Origin: an uncultured Lachnospiraceae bacterium | Lineage (GTDB): Bacteria; Bacillota; Clostridia; Lachnospirales; Lachnospiraceae | NCBI GenBank assembly: GCA_947173495.1 | Contig: CAMWFQ010000001.1 | Location: 186,001 to 250,000, forward strand | Direction: 5' to 3' | DNA: 64,000 nt | Shown: positions 17,072 to 24,443 of the stretch, one piece after another | Layout: every line of letters begins with the position of its first letter | Position numbering within the stretch: position 1 is the stretch's first letter | Notes under the pieces: generated by a model | Told to the model about the DNA's origin: nothing | Seen by the model: the letters and a program-made list of their open reading frames with translations, nothing else | Database searches by the model: none | Made by a program: the position numbers and the translations under genes

Positions 17072-17602
17072 ATGAATCAAGTGATCGATACCATCAAAAA
17101 GCGCAGCTCCACACGAGGGTATACGCCGGATCCTCTGACAGAGGAAGAATTAGAAGCTCTGATTCAGGCAGGACTGCAGGCTCCCACGGCCGCCAACAGG
17201 CAGGAAATTCACTTCACTGTCCTCAAGGGAGATCATCCTGTTCTGGCAGAGCTTGAAGAAGAGAAAAACCGGCTCCGGGATCTCTCCTCCCCTGCCCATA
17301 ATTTTTATTATGAAGCGCCCGTAGTAGTCATTTTAAGTGCGGACAAAAGCTATAAGTGGAGCGCTCTGGATGCCGGTATTGCCGTGGAGAACATGGCGCT
17401 GGCCGCAGAAGCTCTCGGTCTGGGAAATCTGATCATCGGCTGCATTGACGACGCCATCAAAGGAGAAAAGAAAGACCACTTCTCCTCCGTCTTACAGCTT
17501 CCTGAGAATTACGAGTACAAGATCGCCATTGCCTTCGGACACAAGGCTGTGAGCAAGGAGCCTCATACCTATGACGCCCAGGCGCAGGTTACCCGGCTGT
17601 AG
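17072..17602 (+). CDS. Nitroreductase family protein
   Basis: The protein has 176 residues. The N-terminal RSSTRGYTPDPLTEEELE matches the FMN-binding start of nitroreductases (arginine and serine contacts to FMN phosphate), and the C-terminal part keeps GLGNLIIGC, the second FMN-contact region. Such enzymes are FMN-dependent NAD(P)H oxidoreductases acting on nitro compounds, quinones or flavins. The physiological substrate cannot be inferred. The gene is monocistronic, preceded by a promoter with a dyad and by the leader repeat that provides GGAGG 6 bases from ATG 17072. Confidence 0.88.
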   Translation: MNQVIDTIKKRSSTRGYTPDPLTEEELEALIQAGLQAPTAANRQEIHFTVLKGDHPVLAELEEEKNRLRDLSSPAHNFYYEAPVVVILSADKSYKWSALDAGIAVENMALAAEALGLGNLIIGCIDDAIKGEKKDHFSSVLQLPENYEYKIAIAFGHKAVSKEPHTYDAQAQVTRL

Positions 17603-17893
17603 GATCAGCGACCATGCGGCCTGCGAAAGCGGCAGACTGAGCATGATGAGGGTTTACTGTGAAAGTCCCGGACAGCGGCTGAGCAGCTGGGCAAGCCTGC
17701 TTGCACAGCTGTTCAGACATTGGACGGGCAAACCGGTACGAGCAAGAAGACCAACGGGTCGGAGTGCGAATACCGGCGGCGGCAAGGGTGTGGATGCATG
17801 AATCAACCGACTTTCATCTATGGTAGAGCGACGCATGAATGTTTCGTCAGCACAAGAGCCAGCCGAAAGGTAGATAAAATTTTCAAAAACCCC
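17603..17893 (+). ncRNA. Structured non-coding segment, possible group II intron remnant
   Basis: The gap between two convergent genes has no convincing protein but has RNA-like features on the plus strand. These are CCTGCGAAAGCGG near 17618, ACTGTGAAAGTCCCGG near 17655, the stem AGCAGCTGGGCAAGC/GCTTGCACAGCTG, CGGCGGCAAGGGTGTGG near 17777, and a tail TAGAGCGACGCATGAATG ending in GCCAGCCGAAAGG. The combination of GTGAAAGTCC and GGCAAGGGTGTGG reminds me of domain I of bacterial group II introns, but no reverse transcriptase or domain V is present, so it would be a fragment. Identification is tentative. Confidence 0.3.
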
Positions 17894-19252
17894 CTATCCG
17901 AAAATTCCCTGCAGGATCAGAAAAATCAGCAGTACCGGAAGGATGCGGGCCATGTAGATACGAAGCCATCCGGGTATTTCAGGTCCCTCTCCGGTATTGG
18001 CTTCTTCACGGTACTTATCAAACCCCCAGCCCCACCGGGTCACGCAAAACAGAAGGTAACAGAGCGATCCAACAGGAAGGATCACATTGCTGACCAGGAA
18101 ATCTTCCAGATCCAGAATGGTGCTTCCCTCTCCCATTGGCTGAAAGGAAGACCACAGATTATAGCCCAGCACACAGGGCATGGAAAGCAGGATCAGCACT
18201 GCCAGGTTGATCAGGCAGGACTTCTTCCTGTTCCAGCCGAACAGATCCATTCCACAGGAAATGATATTCTCAAATACCGCAATAATCGTGGAAAATGCCG
18301 CAAACGTCATAAAGATAAAGAACAGCGTCCCCCAGATCCTTCCCCCTGTCATACCGTTAAATACGTTGGGCAATGTAACGAAAATCAGGCTGGGACCCAT
18401 GTCCGGACTGATCTGAAAGGCAAAGCAGCTGGGAAAAATAATCAGACCGGATACCAGTGCAACAAAAGTATCCAGCGCCGCAATATTCACAGCTTCTCCC
18501 AGAAGCGTCCGTTTTTTGTCAATATAGCTTCCAAAGATCGCCATGGAGCCGATCCCCAGGCTTAAAGTGAAAAAGGCCTGATTCATTGCCTCTGTGATGG
18601 TCTTTCCTATTCCTACCGCTTTCATTCTCTGAATATCAGGAAAAAGATAGAATTTCAGCCCTTCCATACCACCTTCCAGCGTCAGACTGTGGACTGCCAG
18701 AATAATGATGATCAGAAATAAAAGGCTCATCATAATCTTGCTGATCCTCTCCACTCCCTGCTGAAGCCCTGCAGAGCAAATCAAAATTCCCGAAGCCACA
18801 ATGATAATCATTGAAATCGTAAGAATACCAGGGTTGTCCAGCATCTCCTGGAACATCCCGCCTACCTGCGCCGAATCTTTGCCCATAAATTTTCCTGTAA
18901 GCATCTGATAAAAATAGTACAGCATCCATCCTGCCACTGTGGTATAAAACATCATCAAAAGATAATTTCCCGCCATTCCCAGATATCCGTGAAGATGCCA
19001 TTTCTGTCCGGGCTTTTCCAGCCTGGAAAAACTTTTGATAATGCTCTTTCTGCTGGCTCTCCCTACCGCAAATTCCATGGTCATGACCGGCACACCCATA
19101 ACGACCAGAAAAAACAGGTAAAAGAGCACAAAGGCGCTTCCACCATACATACCGGCAGTATAGGGAAATCTCCACACATTTCCAATTCCCACCGCACATC
19201 CTGCAGACAGCAGGATAAATCCCATCCGTGAACCCAGTTTCTCTCTTTCCAC
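17894..19252 (-). CDS. NSS (SNF) family sodium-dependent transporter
   Basis: This 452-residue, 11-12-helix membrane protein has the sodium/substrate-site signature GCAVGIGNVWRFPY in the first helix, typical of the neurotransmitter:sodium symporter family (bacterial relatives LeuT, TnaT, MhsT). Bacterial members import amino acids with sodium. The start is placed at GTG 19252, 6 bases after GGGAGG; an upstream TTG at 19273 has no such site. The gene stands alone. A long-stemmed hairpin lies between it and the spore gene upstream. Confidence 0.9.
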   Translation of the reverse strand: MEREKLGSRMGFILLSAGCAVGIGNVWRFPYTAGMYGGSAFVLFYLFFLVVMGVPVMTMEFAVGRASRKSIIKSFSRLEKPGQKWHLHGYLGMAGNYLLMMFYTTVAGWMLYYFYQMLTGKFMGKDSAQVGGMFQEMLDNPGILTISMIIIVASGILICSAGLQQGVERISKIMMSLLFLIIIILAVHSLTLEGGMEGLKFYLFPDIQRMKAVGIGKTITEAMNQAFFTLSLGIGSMAIFGSYIDKKRTLLGEAVNIAALDTFVALVSGLIIFPSCFAFQISPDMGPSLIFVTLPNVFNGMTGGRIWGTLFFIFMTFAAFSTIIAVFENIISCGMDLFGWNRKKSCLINLAVLILLSMPCVLGYNLWSSFQPMGEGSTILDLEDFLVSNVILPVGSLCYLLFCVTRWGWGFDKYREEANTGEGPEIPGWLRIYMARILPVLLIFLILQGIFG

Positions 19253-19374
19253 TTTTTTCCTCCCTGTATTCAAAGCAAATCTGAAAAAATATTTTCAGTG
19301 AAACGATGACTTAATCAGCGCTTCCTTAGTATATCACATTCTTAAGATATTTCCCAGCAAACAATATTTTAACC

Positions 19375-19424
19375 GCCCTGAGAAATGAACAATGACCCGG
19401 AACGCTTTCACAATTTCTCAGGGC
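19375..19424 (-). terminator. Long-stem hairpin after the spore lytic gene
   Basis: A perfect 12-base stem GCCCTGAGAAAT/ATTTCTCAGGGC encloses a 26-base loop just after the stop of the SleC-like gene. In the minus direction it is followed by GGTTAAAATATT, so it is a plausible terminator with a weak T-run. Confidence 0.5.
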
Positions 19425-19435
19425 TTGTGCGCTGA

Positions 19436-20704
19436 TCAGGTACCAGGTTCCGAGATACGGCTGACGCCCACATAAATATTGGAAATACTATACCAGGTAG
19501 GATAATCCACCACTCCGGTCGGAGGAAGGTCAAAGATTCTCTGAAATGCCCGCACTGCTTCCGCCGTAGCAGAGCCGAAAATGCCATCCGCCGCTATGGT
19601 GGGAATTGCCGGATAATTTCTTGCAATACGATTTAACTGCTGCTGCATCTGCCGCACTTTTTCTCCTGTCGAACCGATCCGTAAATCATATCCCGGCCAG
19701 GAAGAAGGTACCCCTGCAATGCTCACCGCGGTATTGATATACATATCACTTCCGTAATAATAGCGAATAATGTCAATGGCAGAATATCCTTCCTCCCCCA
19801 GATACTTGGACCCCCACTGGCTTAACCCATCACAGGTAACTCTCCTGCCATCACAATAGGACGTAAAAATCGGCTGCCTCACTCCGGGACGTGATAAATA
19901 ATTGGCAAACACACTGTCCACAATTCTGCTGATATTTTCGTAATAATTCCGTCCCGGCATCCATTTCTGGTCATAAGCGGTAGATGACGTGATAGTAAAA
20001 TTATAGCCCTTGTTGCGATACCATTCCGTATAAACTCTGTTCAGGGTAAAAGACATAATCACAAGGGTATTGGCATATATGGCGTTTTCCGGCCATGTGG
20101 CATATATTTCAGAGGAAACAACATTTTTGATATAGTCTCTGTATCTGACATAATAATTGGAAGCAGTAAAATCATCAGGAGGACCATCGTGAACAACAAT
20201 ATATTCCGGTATCACTACCCTGCTCAATACAATCTCCCCGCTCTCATCCATGGGCTTGATCTCGTCTTCCGGTATCTTTGGCGGGTATTCGCCATACAGG
20301 GTATGATCCGGTATCACAATCACACTGTCCGGCTGTTCGGCTGTCTCCAGCGGGGTGAGCTGTATGGGCTGTACGGCCGTAACATCCGGAAGTACTTCCG
20401 TTCCTGAAATCATAGTCGGCTCATATCCCGGCGCTTCCACCTGTATGTTATACTCGGAATAGGGCTGCTGTTCCACAGGAGTCAGGCTGTATTCCGGGGG
20501 CGGGGCTGGCAGATCGATCAGCTGTGTCTGGCCTGAGGAATCTGTATTTAACCTCTCCATCGTCACGTCCGGCATACCGGTATAGGAAATTGTCACCGTT
20601 GCATCCTGTATGGGAATCAGTCCCAGCGAGGAGGTCACATTGATCTGCAATTTCCCGGAATAAGTACTGTCCTGCTGAGCACTGTGCAAAATATTCTGGG
20701 GCAT
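19436..20704 (-). CDS. sleC: SleC-type spore cortex-lytic enzyme
   Basis: The 422-residue protein has a beta-rich N-terminal region (about residues 12-110, with TVTISYTG), a linker, a SpoIID/LytB-type lytic transglycosylase domain (about 175-330: YIKNVVSSEIYATWP with the candidate catalytic Glu, later GLSQWGSKYLGEEGYSAIDIIRYYYG), and a C-terminal peptidoglycan-binding domain (DGIFGSATAEAVRAFQ). This is the domain order of clostridial SleC, which degrades cortex muramic-lactam peptidoglycan at germination. No signal peptide is seen at ATG 20704 (AGAGGT upstream), consistent with loading into the forespore coat region from the mother cell. No Csp proteases that would activate a proenzyme lie nearby. 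Confidence 0.8.
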   Translation of the reverse strand: MPQNILHSAQQDSTYSGKLQINVTSSLGLIPIQDATVTISYTGMPDVTMERLNTDSSGQTQLIDLPAPPPEYSLTPVEQQPYSEYNIQVEAPGYEPTMISGTEVLPDVTAVQPIQLTPLETAEQPDSVIVIPDHTLYGEYPPKIPEDEIKPMDESGEIVLSRVVIPEYIVVHDGPPDDFTASNYYVRYRDYIKNVVSSEIYATWPENAIYANTLVIMSFTLNRVYTEWYRNKGYNFTITSSTAYDQKWMPGRNYYENISRIVDSVFANYLSRPGVRQPIFTSYCDGRRVTCDGLSQWGSKYLGEEGYSAIDIIRYYYGSDMYINTAVSIAGVPSSWPGYDLRIGSTGEKVRQMQQQLNRIARNYPAIPTIAADGIFGSATAEAVRAFQRIFDLPPTGVVDYPTWYSISNIYVGVSRISEPGT

Positions 20705-20819
20705 AAAAATACCTCTGCATCTATACTTATCATATCTTATGCAGAGGTATTTCATTTTGTCACTTTACGCTGCTTTCCTGCTGCCGGGAAGCTTCGCTTT
20801 TAAAATGATTACTTCGAAA

Positions 20820-20894
20820 GTTCAGCGCTCCGGCGCTGAACTGTGCGAAAATGGGGTCACGAAGTGACATCTTCCTCTCCCATTTTCTGCGCAT
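20820..20894 (+). repeat. Two-hairpin repeat, copy 4 (divergent stems)
   Basis: The first hairpin is GTTCAGCGC-TCCG-GCGCTGAAC. It is followed by linker TGTGCG, outer stem AAAATGGG/CCCATTTT, inner stem GTCAC-GAA-GTGAC, 3' bulge ATCTTCCTCT and tail CTGCGCAT. Stem sequences are unrelated to the other copies but the layout, bulge and tail are the same. Confidence 0.75.
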
Positions 20895-20911
20895 CCGCCG
20901 GAGGCCCAAAG

Positions 20912-20961
20912 TAAACCCCTTTCATTCATGGTGGCATCTGCAATGCCAATATGGGGGTTTA
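20912..20961 (-). terminator. Hairpin at the end of htpG
   Basis: An outer stem TAAACCCC/GGGGTTTA and an inner stem GGCAT/ATGCC overlap the htpG stop codon. In the minus direction the structure is followed by CTTTGGG only, so termination is plausible but unproven. Confidence 0.45.
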
Positions 20962-23166
20962 TTTTGTTAGCAGCATCATAATATCGTTGCTTCTTGTCAC
21001 AAATTTACTCATCGCCTCAGGTTCAAGGGGCGCATGCTGCAAAAGAGCCAGGTCATAGAGCTGCTCGCAGATCATATTCACATTTTTGCCCTCTGTGTGC
21101 TCCATAACATACTGCACCAGAGGATGATTGGCATTTAAGATCAGCGTCTCTCCTTCCTTTCCCATGCCTCCCATATCCATACCGGGCATTGCATACATCT
21201 TCATCATATCCTGCATTCTCCTGCTCTCCTCAGAAAGCGTGATCATAGAGGAAATCTTTTTGTTCTTCAGCTTTTCGACCTTGATGGTAATCTTATCCTT
21301 CTTGAGGGCCTTCTTCATTACCTTTCCTACAGCCTCTGCAGCCTCCTCCAGCTCCTTCTCTGTCTTCTTACTTGTCTTTGCGCGGAAGGTGTCTGTCAGA
21401 TCAGCATCGATCCTCTGGAACTTGATCCCCTCATTCTTTGACTCCAGCTGAGAAATAAAGGGCTGGTCAATATTATGGGTCAGAATCACGGCATCCATTT
21501 TGGCAGCTCTGAACATACGGATATACTGCCCCTGCTGCTTCTCATCGGTCACATAATAGATAACCTTTTCTTTCTTCTCCTCTTCCTCTTCTTCCTCATC
21601 CTCGCCGGATGCGTCTCCATCTTCATCCACGATCTCGCCCTCGGCTCTCTCTGCGGTGATCACATTGCCGTCCGCATCCACCACCTCGGCTTCTGATGTT
21701 TCTTCCTCTGCTGTCCGGATGTCCGCAGTCTCTCCTCCATCAGCCTCCGCCCCGGCAGCGTCTGCTTCGACGGAATCTGCACCGGCTTCCTGTGTCTTTC
21801 CTTCTGTTTCGGCTTCCGCCTCTTCTTCCTTATCCGTCTTATTGACTTCCAGACATTCAGGCAGGGTCAGGTACTTGCCATCCAGGTTCTTAAAAAGGAT
21901 ATAGTCTGTCATCTTCTCGCAGAATTTGTCATCCTTCAGACAGCCAAATTTGATAAAGGGGCTGATATCATCCCAGTACTTATCATATTCTTCTTTTTCT
22001 GTCTTGCACATACCGGAAAGCTTGTCCGCAACCTTCTTACTGATATAATCAGAAATCTTCTTGACAAATCCATCATTCTGCAAAGCGCTTCTGGACACAT
22101 TAAGCGGCAGATCAGGGCAGTCGATCACACCCTTTAACAGCATCAGGAACTCCGGAATCACTTCCTTGATATTGTCGGCAATGAATACCTGATTGTTGTA
22201 CAGCTTAATAACGCCCTCTATGGACTCGTATTCCATATTGATCTTGGGGAAGTACAAAATCCCTTTCAGATTAAAAGGATAGTCCATGTTCAGATGAATC
22301 CAGAACAACGGTTCCTTATAATCCTGGAAAACCTTACGGTAGAACTCCAGATATTCGTCTCTGGTACACTCATTCGGATGCTTTGCCCAAAGAGGATTCG
22401 TCTCATTTAACAGCTCAGGACGTCTTAAAATCTTATATCTTAATTTGTCTTCTTCCTTCTCCGGTTTGATCTCCTCAACCACTGTATCCGTATCCAGCTT
22501 TTCGTCCGCATCAATGGTCTGGGTATCCTTGCTGTTTTCCTTAGAAAGGTAGATCTCCATAGGCATGAAGGAACAGTACTTTTTGATGACCTCTCTTGCC
22601 TTGTATTCATTACAGAATTCCAGCACATCCTCATTGATGAAAAGGGTGACAGTAGTACCTACCTCTGTCCTCTCTCCTTCCTTCATATCAAATTCCGTAC
22701 CGCCATCGCACTCCCAGTGAACAGCCTTTGCATCCTTCTGCCAGGAAAGCGTATCTATATGCACTTCATCCGCCACCATAAATGCGGAATAAAAGCCCAG
22801 TCCAAAGTGGCCGATGATCTGATCCTCATTGGTCTTGTCCTTATATTTCGCAATAAAGTCTGTCGCTCCGGAAAAGGCGATCTGATTGATGTACTCCTCC
22901 ACTTCGTCCGCCGTCATCCCCACTCCGTTGTCGATAAACTTCAGGGTCTTCTCCTCCGGATTCACCATAACCTGAATCTTCCCCTTATAATCTGCGGGTA
23001 AAGAATATTCACCCATCATATCCAGCTTTTTCAGCTTGGTAATGGCATCACAGCCATTGGAAATCAATTCCCTGAAAAAAATGTCATGATCCGAATACAG
23101 CCATTTCTTAATAATCGGGAATATGTTTTCACTGTTAATAGATAAATTTCCGTGTTTCTCTGCCAC
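20959..23166 (-). CDS. htpG: Hsp90 chaperone HtpG with acidic insertion
   Basis: This 735-residue chaperone has a GHKL ATPase domain (catalytic Glu in FFRELISNGCDA, DNGVGM, GHFGLGFYSAFM), a middle domain (the catalytic-loop region PLNVSRSALQ) and a C-terminal dimerisation domain. Bacterial HtpG is usually about 610-650 residues. The excess is a very acidic, low-complexity segment at about residues 441-534 inserted near the end of the middle domain, just before IYYVTDEKQQGQYI. The N-terminal motif reads NGCDA where most Hsp90s have NASDA. The start is GTG 23166 with AAGGAG upstream. A perfect CIRCE operator precedes the gene, indicating HrcA control. Confidence 0.95.
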   Translation of the reverse strand: MAEKHGNLSINSENIFPIIKKWLYSDHDIFFRELISNGCDAITKLKKLDMMGEYSLPADYKGKIQVMVNPEEKTLKFIDNGVGMTADEVEEYINQIAFSGATDFIAKYKDKTNEDQIIGHFGLGFYSAFMVADEVHIDTLSWQKDAKAVHWECDGGTEFDMKEGERTEVGTTVTLFINEDVLEFCNEYKAREVIKKYCSFMPMEIYLSKENSKDTQTIDADEKLDTDTVVEEIKPEKEEDKLRYKILRRPELLNETNPLWAKHPNECTRDEYLEFYRKVFQDYKEPLFWIHLNMDYPFNLKGILYFPKINMEYESIEGVIKLYNNQVFIADNIKEVIPEFLMLLKGVIDCPDLPLNVSRSALQNDGFVKKISDYISKKVADKLSGMCKTEKEEYDKYWDDISPFIKFGCLKDDKFCEKMTDYILFKNLDGKYLTLPECLEVNKTDKEEEAEAETEGKTQEAGADSVEADAAGAEADGGETADIRTAEEETSEAEVVDADGNVITAERAEGEIVDEDGDASGEDEEEEEEEKKEKVIYYVTDEKQQGQYIRMFRAAKMDAVILTHNIDQPFISQLESKNEGIKFQRIDADLTDTFRAKTSKKTEKELEEAAEAVGKVMKKALKKDKITIKVEKLKNKKISSMITLSEESRRMQDMMKMYAMPGMDMGGMGKEGETLILNANHPLVQYVMEHTEGKNVNMICEQLYDLALLQHAPLEPEAMSKFVTRSNDIMMLLTK

Positions 23167-23276
23167 GCTCTCTCACTCCTTTTTCATTTCTGTTTCCGCC
23201 GGATCTTTTCCGTTACGGCCCGTTATCTTATTACTGACGCCATGAACTTTTCCATATGACGTTTACTATAGAAACA

Positions 23277-23305
23277 AGTGTAATTCCCTTTTTTTCAAAA
23301 GTCAA
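23277..23305 (-). promoter_or_regulatory. htpG sigma-A promoter
   Basis: On the minus strand TTGACT (23300-23305) and TACACT (23277-23282) are separated by 17 bases. The start codon of htpG lies about 110 bases downstream. Confidence 0.65.
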
Positions 23306-23312
23306 GGCAAAA

Positions 23313-23339
23313 TTAGCACTCATTTGATATGAGTGCTAA
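23313..23339 (-). promoter_or_regulatory. CIRCE operator (HrcA binding site)
   Basis: TTAGCACTC, nine bases, GAGTGCTAA: a perfect match to the CIRCE inverted repeat bound by the heat-shock repressor HrcA. It lies just upstream of the predicted -35 of htpG, and the only other neighbouring gene ends here, so htpG is the target. Confidence 0.95.
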
Positions 23340-23393
23340 TAATTTCGTGAAAATCCTTTATTTTCAGGCTTTTCCCCAATTCTAAAATTTTTA

Positions 23394-24443
23394 TTAACTG
23401 AAATACTGATTATAGACATCAAAGAATTCTTTGGTATTCACTTCTTCATTTTCCACAAAAGTCACACTGTTCCAGAGCTCCTCGTTCAGCGTCCTGTTGA
23501 GAGAATCCACAAAAGCATTATACTCCTGTCCGAATACCTCTTCTCTTCGCTTCTCCACAATTTTCACCTTATTGGCGTCCGTTTCCTCCCGGTTAAAAGT
23601 ACTGATACATTTGATCACATGATAGCCATCCTTTGTCTCCACAATACCGCTGATCTCTCCTGTCTCAAGATTAAACGCCGCATCCTCAAAAGCCTGCTCC
23701 ATGTCTCCTTTTCCAAAGGAATACGTGGTCTTTTCTCCCTCGCTGTACTGAAGAACCAGTTTTTCGAAATCACTGTCCTCCTGTCCCGCAAGATTTGCAA
23801 TCTCCTCGATTCTTTTGCGCGCATCCTTCCTGTCGTTCTCATTATATTCGATTCTTTTTCCTGTTCCATCCAACGTGCAGGTTTTGATCAAAACATCCTG
23901 TACCGTGATGGTTCTGGCTTCATCGTCACTGATCTCGGGGTTAATATCCTTTATGATATACTCATATACCTTGTTCGCCAGGGCAAATTCCGCATAAAGA
24001 TTCTCAATAATCTCCTCTGTCACCTGCATGGCCTCCCGCTCGGCTTCGCTTAAGGAATCATAATATGCCTTCGCCGCTTCTCCGGCTGTTGCCAGCTCGG
24101 ATTCGTTCAGAAAAACCCCCTGCTGCTGCGCCAGAAGGTTCATGGTCTTCACCTTGGCAAGCTGGGCAAGCACTGTTTCCTTCACACTGTCCTCCAGCGT
24201 CACTCCATCCAGGTTCGTCTGCCATATTTCTTCTCCGTATACACTCTCATACTGATTCTGCGTGTTCGTCAGATACACCATAATCTCCGGCATCATGCAG
24301 GACATGGTCTCAATACGGAAAATCTCATCCCTGCGAAATCCTGTCGTGAGCACCAGTCTTGTATCCTTTTCTTTTTCCTGGCAGCCGGGGAGCAGAAGCA
24401 TCATACTCAAAAACAGAAAGAGTAATTTTTTTCCTCTTTTCAT
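23394..24443 (-). CDS. PrsA/parvulin-type peptidyl-prolyl isomerase lipoprotein
   Basis: The protein has 349 residues. A lipoprotein signal peptide ends with LLLPGC. A SurA/PrsA-like helical N-terminal part follows, then a rotamase (PpiC) domain at about residues 200-300, with FEKLVLQYSEGEKT, GDMEQAFEDAAFNLETGEISG and DGYHVIKC. Such proteins sit on the outer face of the membrane and help exported proteins fold. The start codon overlaps the stop of the upstream oxidoreductase (ATGA), so the two are translationally coupled, although their functions look unrelated. Confidence 0.88.
   Translation of the reverse strand: MKRGKKLLFLFLSMMLLLPGCQEKEKDTRLVLTTGFRRDEIFRIETMSCMMPEIMVYLTNTQNQYESVYGEEIWQTNLDGVTLEDSVKETVLAQLAKVKTMNLLAQQQGVFLNESELATAGEAAKAYYDSLSEAEREAMQVTEEIIENLYAEFALANKVYEYIIKDINPEISDDEARTITVQDVLIKTCTLDGTGKRIEYNENDRKDARKRIEEIANLAGQEDSDFEKLVLQYSEGEKTTYSFGKGDMEQAFEDAAFNLETGEISGIVETKDGYHVIKCISTFNREETDANKVKIVEKRREEVFGQEYNAFVDSLNRTLNEELWNSVTFVENEEVNTKEFFDVYNQYFS

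Noticed and set aside
17640-17893. Cobalamin riboswitch (because of GTGAAAGTCCCGG and GCCGAAAGG)
   Set aside because: The B12 box and the expected order of core elements are missing, and no cobalamin-related gene follows; both flanking genes converge on the element.
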